In this document: positions 12,701 to 23,600 of the stretch, piece by piece
Layout: every line of letters starts with the position of its first letter
Numbering within the stretch: position 1 is the first letter of the stretch
Source of the DNA: Macropodus opercularis
Lineage: Eukaryota; Chordata; Actinopteri; Anabantiformes; Osphronemidae
Assembly (NCBI GenBank): GCA_030770545.1
Contig: CM061106.1
Span: forward strand, 10,001 to 74,000
Direction: 5' to 3'
DNA: 64,000 nt
Translations under genes and position numbers: made by a program
Notes under the pieces: model-generated
The model's input: only the letters and a program-made list of their open reading frames with translations
The model's database searches: none
Told to the model about the DNA's origin: nothing

Positions 12701-15700
12701 GACTCTGTAAGGCCTGGTCCACAGCTTCCTGGTAAAACTGTGTAGGTTCATGTTTCTTCTTTCTAAATAGTTCACACCAAGACGTTGATCGTTGCTGTGA
12801 CAGCAGATTGACTCCAGACTTGATGAAGGTCAGATGGACGTGAAGAGCAGCCAGAAACTCCTGAACACTCAGATGGACGAAGCAGAACACCTTGTCCTGG
12901 TACAGTCCTCTCTCCTCTCTAAAGACCTGTGTGAACACTCCTGAGTAAACTGAGGCTGCTCTGACATCGATGCCACACTCTGTCAGGTCTGACTCGTAGA
13001 AGATCAGGTTTCCTTTCTGCAGCTGCTCAAAAGCCACTTTTCCCAGAGACTCAATCATCTTCCTGCTCTTTTCATTCCAGTGTGGATCTGTCTCAGCTCC
13101 TCCATCGTACTTGATGTTCTTCACTTTGGTCTGAACCACCAGGAAGTGGATGTACATCTCAGTCAGGGTCTTGGGCAGCTCTCCTCCCTCTCTGGTTCTC
13201 AGCAGATCCTCCAGAACCGTAGCAGTGATCCAGCAGAAGACTGGGATGTGACACATGATGTGGAGGCTTCGTGATGTCTTCATGTGGGAGATGATGGTTG
13301 TGGCCTGCTGCTTATCTCTGAACCTCTTCCTGAAGTACTCCTCCTTCTGTGGGTCAGTGAACCCTCTGACCTCTGTCACCATGTCAACACACCCAGGAGG
13401 GATCTGATTGGCTGCTGCAGGTCGTGTGGTGATCCAGAGGCGAGCAGAGGGAAGCAGGTTCCCCCTGATGAGGTTTGTCAGCAGCACATCCACTGAGGTG
13501 GACTCTGTGACGTCAGTCAGGGTTTCAGTCTGGTGGAAGTCCAGAGGAAGTCGACTCTCATCCAGACCGTCCAAGATGAACACGACCTGGAACTGTTCAA
13601 AGCTGCAGATTCCTGCTGCTTTGGTTCTAGTGAAGAAGTGATGAACAAGTTCCACCAAGCTGAACTTTTGCTCTTTCAGCACGTTCAGCTCTCTGAAGGT
13701 GAATGGAAACGTGAAGTGTACGTCCTGGTTGGCTTTGCCTTCAGCCCAGTCCAGAGTGAACTTCTGTGTCAGGACTGTTTTCCCAATGCCAGCCACTCCC
13801 TTGGTCACCACGGTTCTGATGGGTCCATCTCTTCCAGCTGAGCCTTTAAAGACGTCTTCTAGTCTGATGGTTGTTTCTGCTCTGTGTGGTTTCCTGGAGG
13901 CTGCTTCAATCTGTCTGACCTCATGTTCATGGTTGACGTCTCCAGTCCCTCCCTCTGTGATGTAGAGCTCTGTGTAGATCTGGTTCAGAAGGGTTGGGTT
14001 TCCTGCTTTAGCGATGCCTTCAAACACACACTGGAACTTCTGCTGCAGCTGAGACTTAAGTTGACGCTGACAAACTGTAGCAGGAGACCCTGAATGAAAA
14101 AGAAAAAAATATATGTTTTATTTAATTGAAGAATGAAAATGTATGATCCACATTAAACCATCTTAAGCCTCCAATACATAAGTAAATGTGTGATTGTGTG
14201 TGTGAGATGCTAAATGTTGAGTTAAATCCTCTTACTGCTCTGCAGACAGTCAGCCAGCTCCTCCTGCTTCATCCTCGTCAGGAAGTTCAGTGTGATCTTC
14301 AGAAATGCGTCTCTGCTGCTCCTCCTCTGCTCTTCATCCTCACCATCCAACGCCTCCTCATCCTCCCTCTGACTCTCTAAGCATTCTGGGTAATCTGGAC
14401 TCAGAACCTTCTGGATGTTCTTCAGCTCCTTCTTCACAAACGTGACAATGTTGTCCTCCAGCAGCTGGAACAGAAACTCTATGAATGACACCATCCAACT
14501 AAAAGCATGGAGCCAAACATCAGATCCATGTTGGACACACTGACAATCCACTGGTGTAAAAGTGCAGCATGGAGACGATTGAACACAACAGATGAAAGTA
14601 GTGGTTGTCCATGTACAGACCATAAACATGGAGTCCAGGTGTGTTTGGTGCTGCTGGGCAGACTGACCACTGGGAACCTCTGAGCTCTGCTGGTCCACTC
14701 TGTGGAGGAACCATGAAGAATGAGCTCACATGATGTCAGAACAAAACAGTCGTCTCCACTTACTGCAGCAACATCAACTAAAGTCTAACAGCAGGAACTT
14801 CAACCTACTGCTGGAAGACATTTGAGCCAAATCTGCACGTAGAGAACGTCAATAACCAGATTTGATCAGAGTTGAACATTTGTGGTTCAGCTGCTTCCTT
14901 TGACGTCTGCCTGCAAGTCAGCACTTCATTAGAAGAGGAGCAGCCCCTGTGACCCTCTACAGGATCAGAGCTTTAGCTACTGGCTGGATGGAGATTTGAT
15001 CCATGATCAGAGTGTTTGCTGGAAGAACAGTGAAGAAAGCTTCTCCTTCACATTAACACTAAACACAAACCAACTGACTCACATCAAAAACAAACAACAC
15101 AACTATTGATCATCAGAGAAAGTTTACATCAGATTGTTCAACCTGATTCAAACTGACAACAACTCACTTTGACTCTGATGCAGGTTGGTCTTTAAAGGTA
15201 ATAAAAACATCCTTTGACCGGTTGCTCTTGAAGGACACACAACTGGGTTCAGGTCCAGCTTCAGCAGGTTCTTGTCTCTGATGGGACCTGATAGAAAAAC
15301 AACTTAGTGACTCTTACATATTTCTTTCTGAAGCAATTTAAAAAAAATCGGTTCATAGCTAATGAATTGACTTATGTCATTATAAATATTAATAAATAGT
15401 GAAAACAATGCAACTTTTTATGAAATAAATGTTCAAACCTCTTATGGAGTCGACTGCTTCTCCAAGACGCAGAGTTGTATCCAAATAGAGATTTTAGTTT
15501 TCGATGAATCCTGGAAGAAATGCTCATAATACATAATACAGCAACAACCATAGAATAAACAACTTGGAAATATTAATTATTTAAAGGCCTGTTATGACAT
15601 ATATCAGTTAACATTGTTTTACGAGTATAAGAGTAAACAGGTACAAAAACTAAAACCTAGATCATCTGCACTCAAACCAACTTTATCCAAGTTGTATTAA

Positions 15701-16256
15701 AACCATTAACTATACACAATTTATTTTCATTCCACTAATAAATACTAATGTTATTAATTTACTTTCTGTCTGACAAATGTTCACAAGCTTCTCCTTCACA
15801 TTAACACTAAACACAAACCAACTGACTCACACCAGAAACAAACAACACAACTATTGATCATCATAGAAAGTTTACATCAGATTGTTCAACCTGATTCAAA
15901 CTGACAACAACTCACTTTGACTCTGATGCAGGTTGGTCTTTAAAGTTAATAAGAAAATCCTTTGACTCATTGCTCTTGAAGGACACACAACTGGGTTCAG
16001 GTCCAGCTTCAGCAGGTTCTTGTCTCTGATGGGACCTGATAGAAAAACAACTTAGTGACTCTCACATATTCAGTGAACGTTTCCTTCATCAATGACCAAT
16101 AATAGTGAATCTTAAACAGTGTGTGTGACTTGGAGACAGAATCATCAGATGGTCTCAGTCATCTCACCTCTGAGCTTTGGTCTGGCTCTCATGGTCCCCA
16201 CACAGAGTGGTTTTAGAGGGAGGGGCTTCCTCCTCTCTGTCCTCACACTGATTCAT
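6739..16256 (-). CDS. NLRC3-like fish NLR (FISNA-NACHT-LRR receptor)
   Basis: A cytosolic nucleotide-binding, leucine-rich-repeat innate immune sensor of the fish-expanded NLR group. Inferred exons, in transcript order: 16168-16256, 15916-16035, 15168-15287, 14621-14699, 14236-14476, 12286-14089, 11261-11434, 9533-9706, 9078-9251, 8378-8551, 7875-8048, 7186-7359 and 6739-6904. They sum to 3,663 bases, exactly 1,221 codons with the stop. The first exon starts MNQCEDREEE, typical of fish NLRs. The two 120-base exons carry a PEPSCVSFKSN motif. The 1.8-kb exon holds FISNA and then NACHT, with Walker A GVAGIGKT near residue 315 and Walker B-like VVFILDGLDE near 385. One LRR exon of older type is followed by five near-identical 174-base LRR exons and a terminal LRR exon. 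No PYD, CARD or B30.2 domain was seen. Intact and probably functional; gene symbol not assignable. Confidence 0.9.
7186..9706 (-). repeat. Array of five near-identical LRR exons with their introns
   Basis: Exons 7186-7359, 7875-8048, 8378-8551, 9078-9251 and 9533-9706 are each 174 bases (58 codons), phase 2 at both ends, and almost identical. The downstream intron flank (gtcagactcc followed by a long shared stretch of about 130 bases) is also nearly identical in all copies, so whole exon-intron units were duplicated. The units are 450-700 bp apart because of different intron insertions and deletions. Confidence 0.88.
10110..10415 (+). mobile_element. Probable LINE 3'-end fragment in an NLR intron
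   Basis: The sequence carries a gagcggtgccacagatcc...ttcatcc block followed by ctctacaaccaaccag and ends with ctccactgtgggatcagtag. This order (arginine-rich RSFIP-AVRLYN coding end, then a stop, then a cccactgtgggatcaataaag-like tail) is common at the 3' end of teleost LINEs. No open frame survives. The family assignment is uncertain. Confidence 0.45.
11640..11990 (+). mobile_element. LINE reverse-transcriptase relic, plus strand
   Basis: This fragment is the reverse-complement relative of 46020-46240: it shares ctcttagactcaatcccaac, aatcaaaccaaccagtctct and ataggccaacatctaatctg. Translated on the plus strand it keeps pieces of the YRP(I/T)SNLPF segment of LINE reverse transcriptase, broken by several stops. 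It lies in the intron between the NACHT exon and the first LRR exon of the NLR gene. The family is probably L2/CR1-like. Confidence 0.75.
15168..15287 (-). other. NLR exon 3, duplicate of exon 2
   Basis: This 120-base exon matches 15916-16035 apart from a few substitutions, and the surrounding intron is copied too: about 15038-15322 matches about 15786-16070. Both copies begin and end in phase 2, so either or both can be included without shifting the frame. Each encodes the EPSCVSFKSN segment and ends at ASESK. Confidence 0.82.
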
Positions 16257-17412
16257 GTCCACATCAGCTCACACACACTTTCTACCTTCATGTGGAGACA
16301 AACACACATCATTCACCTGCACATCAACTGAAATCCTCCTTCCATCATTAGTCAAACATCAGCTGCTCCTCCACTGATTGTCTCTTCTCTGTCTGTTCAC
16401 ATTTACATTAAGTAGTAGAAACAAATACTCACAAACACTCACATAAAGACGTCACTTTATAAAAACTACTTCAGTTTCCAGTAGATGTGTCACCAACCAG
16501 AACAGCTCACTGTTAATAACCTGAGGATTCATGGAGGTTCAGTTATGTGAATGAGTTCTGTGACTCTACTGAAAGACAACATGGAGGATAAACTCTGTTC
16601 ATCACATTCTGATTCAGCATAAAAAGCAGATTAGTACAGAAACAAACTAACTAGTTAGTGTGAACCAACAAAGAGTCACAATACAGCAAAACAGACAAAG
16701 AGCTGCAGCAGGACAGGAGGCAGGAGCAACAAGCAAAAGGCTTTTAATCATAGTTAGGATCACGGTTAGCAGCCAGACCAGCAGGAGGCTTGAAGCAAAG
16801 ACGACCTGCAGACCAACCAGGTGTTTATTCTCCAAGCAGCACTAGTGATGTGCAAACGGTACCGATGCTTCTGAGCTTGTTTGGCTTCCTGAAGGATGGT
16901 GTTGAAGTGATTTCAAACTGTCGGAGCTTGGACCGAAACACGTCACGTTTTAGGGGTTTTTGTGGGTGAGTGTGACTCCACACTTGTTCCTTGTAATTGT
17001 CTGAGCTTCTATTCATTTTAATGTGTGATCTCTCTTTTCTGGGCATTTATTGATGACAAAGGCTTCAAACTCACTGCTTTAGTCGTGGTTTGCATAGGCT
17101 GCTATAGAATAAACTCACACTTTGAAGCTACCAATCTTCAACCAGCCCATCACTACAAAGCACGAACACAGTTCAAGCTAATCATTCAAGCAAACCCACA
17201 AATGGCAGCAGGTCTGATCAACAACCTGCCCAGGGTTAGGGTTGAGCAGCAGCCACATCACAGCCTGCTGGCTCTGCTGCATTCAAGGACACCTACACTT
17301 AGACCCACACACAGAACCAGCCACAAGCCTCCACGACCCTGAACACGGATCCATCCACAACTAAATAAACGTCTTTATTCTGCCCACTTCACAGTTGAAG
17401 TTCACTTAAATC
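16257..17412. other. NLR upstream region without recognised gene
   Basis: This region must contain the NLR promoter and any 5' untranslated exon, but I cannot place a start site. Short open frames on both strands (for example 16647-16835 and 17025-17342) resemble nothing known. The cactagtgatgtgcaaacgg string near 16840 resembles a hAT end, but no partner end was found. Confidence 0.4.
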
Positions 17413-17990
17413 AGTCATTCTTAACCATGGGGCCGCCGACCACCAGCTAGTGGGACCACAATGCAGCTCCCCGCCGCTAGGTGGCAGTGAGGTGTCAGCC
17501 AGTAGTTAACACGCTCCGATAAACGGCAGCAGAATAAGTCAGCTGCAAACTGACTGAAAAGTTTTTAAAACGAACAAATGAAGGTGAAAGTAGTGTCCAC
17601 CTCTATACAAAGGCTCAATTTGTGCGCAAATAGAAACCTGACTTTATAAAGTTTGGCTTTGTGAACGGAGGTAGCGAGTCAGAGCCCAGTGTGTTAGGTT
17701 AGCACAGAGTAGGCTAACGCTGTCCCACGAAGCACTGAAGCCTTCAACGTTAAGGCGGCATCTAGAAACCAAACATCCAAAACTATTTGCAAAGCCAGAA
17801 AAGAAAACGGGCTTCGCGGACAGAGAAGAACTGTCGTTACGCTAAAGCAAACTTACAGTTTAATGAACGCGTTAAGACGCAACCAGCCTACGCCCGAACA
17901 GCAGAGCTGCTTTCTGGAACAAACAGGAACAGGAAACAGAAGACCGCAGCAGAGTTTCACAATAAAAGACACGCTACTGGGTGAAAGAGT
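17413..17990 (+). pseudogene. hAT (ZBED-type) transposase N-terminal relic
   Basis: The stretch begins with cagtcattcttaaccatggg, close to the usual hAT/Charlie terminal sequence CAGTGGTTCTTAACC. Downstream, plus-strand frames read FIKFGFVNGGSE, then after a frame change QCVRLAQSR...ALKPSTLRRHLETKHP, then KLFAKPEKK. This matches the BED zinc-finger region of ZBED5/FAM200-like hAT transposases. The frame shifts between the FIKFGF part and the QCV part, and a stop follows LSLR, so the gene is dead. The catalytic domain and right end were not found. Confidence 0.72.
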
Positions 17991-18085
17991 CCAGAACGTT
18001 TCTTTCTCCCGTCATACATGTAATATGTCATGACATCATTACGCCTGAAGAGAAAACTCTGAGTTTTGTTTTTGTGTAACTATAG

Positions 18086-18918
18086 AAGCAGGTTGAAGAG
18101 GATGAGGGACAAGCTACAGATTCATGTAAGTGAGTCACAGGACATCATGTTCAACATGGCCAAAGAAAATATGTTGGACAAGCTGAAGGTTTGTCTCATT
18201 TTAATTATCATTTACTTGACTTGATTAGAATAAACATTATTCCAATGTTGGACTTTTTGGCTTTTAACATGCTCTCTGCTGCTGAACCAGTGGAGAAGGA
18301 CCTGCAGCAAACCCTGGAGGAATCAGTGCAGCTGAGGACAGACTGTGGCTCAATCCCAGGTAAAGAAGACGCAGCAACGTTTTCTAGGAAACCAAACGCA
18401 ATGAATGACTTTTCACTGACGTAGTTTAATGCTTTCCATCATGCATATATATTGTAGCGACCCAGCAGGTCGCTGGTGCGTTCGGCCCAGGGGAACGCTG
18501 GGTAATGGTTCTGTGTGTTTTTGCCGGCACCGTGTGGGAGGGTGCTGTGTGTGGCAGTGACCCCCCCACCGGTGACCGGACATTTGGGTGTTCAAAATAA
18601 AGCTCAGCTACCTCTGTTGGAGGTAGTTGTTAAAAGGCAGAAGTTGTCTGTGCTTTGTTTGGAGCAGCTCGAGACGCTTGGGGTCGTGCGGTGTATGGGG
18701 CACGAGCGTTCTCACATCCGCCTACAGTTCGCCCTAGCTTAGCCTGCTAGCACCTTAGCTAGCCGTTAGTTAGCTGCTAACAGTTAGCCAGGGCTAGTTA
18801 TCTTCCGCTCCGAAGCCTCCCGCCGTTACAATATATTTGGTTTTTAGATTTTCAAGAGGAGCTTGAGGCAATGACAGGATACTACGATCAACTGAAAGGC
18901 GACACGGCGACGGATTAA
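18086..18918 (+). CDS. Unrecognised coiled-coil protein, last three exons
   Basis: Three exons with consensus splice sites join in frame: 18086-18188, 18296-18359 and 18848-18918, with the stop at 18916-18918. The 78-residue end reads as charged helix: RMRDKLQIHVSESQDIMFNM, then KENMLDKLKKDLQQTLEESV, then FQEELEAMTGYYDQLKG and a short tail. Heptad-like leucine spacing suggests a coiled coil. I do not recognise the family. Upstream exons were not found; the hAT relic and NLR gene lie there, so the gene may be truncated or a pseudogene. A solo LTR sits in the last intron. Acceptor choice for the middle exon rests on keeping the frame open, so it needs transcript support. Confidence 0.45.
18453..18830 (+). 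mobile_element. Solo LTR, 378 bp
   Basis: The block begins TGTAGCGACCC and ends CCGCCGTTACA, i.e. TGT...ACA ends, and is flanked by atat on both sides, a possible 4-base target duplication, though it sits in an AT dinucleotide run. It is GC-richer than its surroundings and contains an AATAAA at about 18595. No internal retroelement coding sequence is present, so it looks like the remnant of recombination between two LTRs. The family was not identified. Confidence 0.6.
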
Positions 18919-20337
18919 ACCTGACAGACTGAGGAATATTAGTAAAGATCCTTTTCATGACACTATTACACTGAAGTCTCGTTTCAGATCAACCGATGGA
19001 GAATTCAAGCAGTTTCTCCACATCCACTCAGTCCATTCATGTGTCTCATCTTTCCTTCTCTGCAGGGTTTTAGGTTGGAGGAGAAACAACGGACGCCTGG
19101 ATTTGACCTGTTATTCTTTATCCTAATGATGTTTGTTTCGTTACAATTTTGTTTCTGAATATTTTGGTGACAGATCTTAGATGGTGGTAGAATTTTCTTC
19201 CTTTAGCTGATTCATAGTAGATGTGGAAAAAGGGGAGACGTGCAAATACTGGTTGTGATTGATTTTATGGTTTTCTTTCCCTTTTGGTGATTGGAGTTTA
19301 GTTTGTTCCTCTGGATTTGATTGATGGTGACTTGGGTAGAAGACGACAGTTATCTCACAGATGTGTGAACCTTGGTTACATATTAAGCTGATTCTGAAGA
19401 AATGACTTATTATACTAGATACTTACTTATACTTTGTTTGTTTTGTTCTTAAAGGTGATGCACTAGTTAAAATCGCCAACAAATTAGCTTCAGTGTCCAC
19501 TTTCTAATGATTTCATTCAAGTTGTGTGAGTTTTCTAGCTTCACTAAGTTCAGCAGCTCGTTACACCTGAACCGTCTCTGGTGCAGCCTGTTAGTTCAGA
19601 AAGTCCAACAATCATCTAACAGAGATGATCCAGCTGGATGTGCTGCAGCAGGAGTTTGATGCTTTAGTTGCTGAGACGGTTCCATGGTGGTGAATGTTCT
19701 TTACTAGATTCTCTGTGTGGTGAGCAGCAGTGAGTAGAGGGAGAGAGACCATCACGTATGGAACCAATGTCTGGACACAGAACAACCACCACACAACATG
19801 TGCTGAGCTGCTCCAGGGAAGCTGCTGACATTTATTCACAGAAGTAAAGTGACAATCAACATAATTCCTCCTCATTCGTCCGGACAATAAAACAATATTC
19901 TGTGATAGACAAAATATAAAGAAAAGAGTAAAAGTAGAACAAGGTCCATGTCCCCGTAAAAGAGGAATTTAATAAACATCAAGACAGAACAAAGGGACAA
20001 TAAGAGAATTAAATGTGCTCTATGAAACATCAGCTCTCTGTTAATAAATGACCTGCTCAGTGACCATCACATAGATTCATTCAGTCCCAGCAGGATGAAT
20101 ACGTTCATCTGAATGAGTCGACTCCAACCAGTCACATCAACCATCATGTTCCTAGAAGCTCAGGTAGAGGTGGAGGAGCAGCAGCATCTATAGCTCAGAT
20201 CTATTAATGACTCCTAGACCTAAACATAACTATAATTCATTAGAGCCTCACTCTGAGCCTTAAACTGTACAAGGTGCAGACAGACTGACCATCGTTGTCA
20301 TCAGATGTCCGCCCACATGGAGCTGGGTCTGCTGGAG
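18919..20337. other. Intergenic region and recql 3' flank
   Basis: Contains the 3' untranslated region of the coiled-coil gene at the left and presumably that of recql at the right. A TTTATT near 20338-20343 could serve as the recql poly(A) signal on the minus strand. No open frame of interest was seen. Confidence 0.4.
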
Positions 20338-20659
20338 GTTTATTCTGTGAAGAGGTTTCCTCTCCGCTATTTAAATGGATTAAACTGTAGAGATTGATTT
20401 TTGAAGCTTTGTGTGGAATTTGCTGGGTTTAGTTGTTACGGCCTTAAACGTAAAAAAGTGTCTGGAGACAACGCTTGTTGTAAATTGGGGCTATAACAGT
20501 GAATTGTATTGAAAAGGGTCTGCACAAAAAGTAGACGTAAAGAAAGAGCAACAGTTTAATACACAAGCACAGGTTTACTTCAGTAAATGCTGACGCAACC
20601 AGAATCAGGAATGATGGACTGTCCTCTGCCAGCATGTCTCCTTGGTGAGGGACAGGGAG

Positions 20660-23600
20660 CTAGGACTCGTCTTCTTTGACTTTCTTGGACGTGGGGCCAG
20701 CTCCAGCACGTTGAGCGGATCTCTTTCCTCCTTTGGCTTTGGTCTGGCCAGCTCCTACCTGCAGGCAGTGACAACGGGAAGATGGACGACGAGAAACTAA
20801 GGACACAGAACAATCACATCTAAAAGACTCCTTCACGTCCTTCCAGCTCCGAGGCTCAATGTTTTCTGATCCACACTGAATATCTGAGGAACTGAAGCTT
20901 TGCCATCTGTCTGCTCATTATATTATTAATACACAAACACGGGACATAGAGGACAGTTTAGTGGTTCTACCAGTGAAGCTCACCAACCACTGGAGCACTG
21001 GGACTAATGTGCCAAAGACTGGAGTCAGGGCCATTTGACATCAAACACGTGCTGGTCACGTCACGCTGCACTCACTGCAACAGGTCGACTGACGGACGTC
21101 CTCGTCTTCATGCCGACTGTGTGACTCTGGTTCTTCAGCAAAGGAGCCTTGTGACCCAGCTTCATGTAGAAGTGCGTGGTGTATGGAGTGAAGCTGAAAT
21201 CCTCTCTGAGGGCAACGTGTGGAAAGCAAAAGGTCAGACAGTGAAGGTTGTCGCTGAAATCAACCAAATGTTATCTCACATACACGAACAAACAGATACA
21301 GTTGTTCAGAATAATAGCGTCCAGCATAACGAGGCAGATCAATGACAGCTGGTGATAGAAATGACTAATCACAGACGCTGAATCTAAAAAAATAATCTAC
21401 GAGCGCTGCACAATGGAATGGATCCCAAAATGCACCAAGATGCATCAGATGAACCACCCACAGTGGATGGAACAAGGTTGAGTTCAGTGTTGAACCAAAA
21501 CCAAAAGGATATTTCCTGCAAAGCAAACACTGCTCATCCTTTCAGGAGTCAGATTAAATGCATAATGCAAGATAAAAGACTGGGTGATCTTTTAGATGTC
21601 ACGTGCAGAACCTCGTAGTGAGACCATCACTAACGGGCAAAGTTCAGCTAATACCAGTTATTATAACTGGTGCTGCTTCGCCCCAACACAGTAATGAGCT
21701 GCATAGTAGAGGGACATGAAGTCCTCTACTCCACCTCAGAGTAAACGTCCTTAATTCTTCGTGGCAGCCATGTGAAACGTGTTGAGTGGACTGATGAGGT
21801 CACCTGAGATAACCCTGCAGCAGCAGCTGCACGATCACAGCTTCTGCCTGCAGCCGCGACAGCGTGGTCGTCTGAATGGACTTCCGGTGCTTGGCAGGTC
21901 CTTTCCCCATCCAGGCCTCCACAAGTTTCAGGGGAGTCAGCTTCTCATCCATGGAGGCCGCCAGCTCTAAAAGCTGCACCACCTCCCTGGCTTGCTGGGT
22001 GATGTCCATGGAGATGTGGTCTGAGGATGGGAGCAGACCACCATCACATTAGACTGATGAGGAGCAGACAACAGGACTTTCATCACCACACGCACCAGCA
22101 CAGACCTCCTGAACTGCGGCAGGTGTCGCACATCTGGCTGCATCCCTCATCATCCCACACTTCATCAAAATGAGCAGCCATGACAGCGCGCCGGCACCTT
22201 CACACAGACAGAAGCTTTGTGTAGCAGGACGCGTTGTTCTGGTCATGAACTGACTTGTAGAGCTCCACTAGAGTGAGCCGAGGGCGTGACCACCCACCTG
22301 TCCACATTCTGGCAGTAGTCCACCATTTGCAGCAGCTTCTGCTGACCAACGTTTTCCATCACCACCATGGTGCTGACTCTGAAAATGTCTGAGAAGCCAG
22401 CGTAGACGATGCAGTCCGCTGGACGTCCGTCTCGCCCTAGAGAACCCACACAGAGCTTTATCACGTCAATGTGGGCGTGGCATCATCTCTGCTGCTCTGA
22501 ATGAAGCCCTTACCTGCTCGCCCGCTCTCCTGGTAGTAGTTCTCCATGGATTTGCTGATGGTGTGGTGAATGACGAAGCGGACGTCGGGCTTGTCGATGC
22601 CCATGCCAAACGCCACCGTGGCAACCACCACCTGGTGAACAGTCAGAAGCTGTTTCAGGTTCATTTTAAGTTCACGCATTGGAATCAAACTATGTCCGGT
22701 TTTCATCGGTCCATCCTATCGGCCCCTCGTATTCAGAACCCACGTAGCTCTGGCTACACGTATATAAGCTGTAAGAGCTGCTGGAAACTGTGTTGACTTC
22801 TCAGTTGTTTGGATATTTATTACAACGTAATCCTGCTTTGAACATCTGGAAAAGACAAAGGCAGCTGGACACTCAGAACCTCTCCTCCACCACACAGACA
22901 AATACCTTGATTTTGTTCAACGTCCACTTGCGGTGAACTCGAGACTTATCACCAGGGTCCATGGTAGCGTGGTAGGCATAAGCCACAATGTCTCTCTTCT
23001 GCAGCTCAGACGCCACCAACTCTGCATCTTTCTGAGAGAACACATACACAATCCCTGTGGTACACACACACACACACACACACACAGATGTAGAAGTGGT
23101 CACGTTGGAAGCGTTTCAGAGCCTGTGACGAACGCATTGTAAAAGCTTTATAGCGGTTGGTTCCAGCTCTACCTGACTGGTTCTTGTATCTGCTCTCTAT
23201 CAGCGAAGCGATGTCACTTATTGACGTGTGGCTGTTGGAGTCTTTAATACGAACCTTAAAAGCACAGAGTGAGTTAGTGGACACAACGTCCTGTGTGTAG
23301 AGATGCCTTAACATGACGTGTGCAGTTTAATAGTTCACTGCAATGAAACTAACTATGACTGTTTGTGTGTTTGACCAAAAGGAAGAACATCTGGGAGCAT
23401 GTAGTAAGCACAGTCCCCACTGTTAGCACCTCGTAGTAGAGGTTGGTTCGGTTGAAGGAGGCAGTGAGTGTGACTGGTTTCTGCACACAGAGGATCTTCT
23501 CACAGTCCTTCAGGACGCTGCTGGTGGCCGTGGCAGTGAGGCCGAGCAGCGGGACTTTGGGGAACTGCCTCTTCAGAATCCCCAGCAGCTTATAATCTAC

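Noticed and set aside
13080..14093. Several plus-strand frames over the NACHT exon
   Set aside because: They are antisense shadows of the 1.8-kb NLR exon, which has clear FISNA/NACHT homology.
14222..14698. Single 158-codon minus-strand exon in the NLR gene
   Set aside because: The middle of the frame is an intron; only 14621-14699 and 14236-14476 match the known NLR order and keep phase with neighbours.
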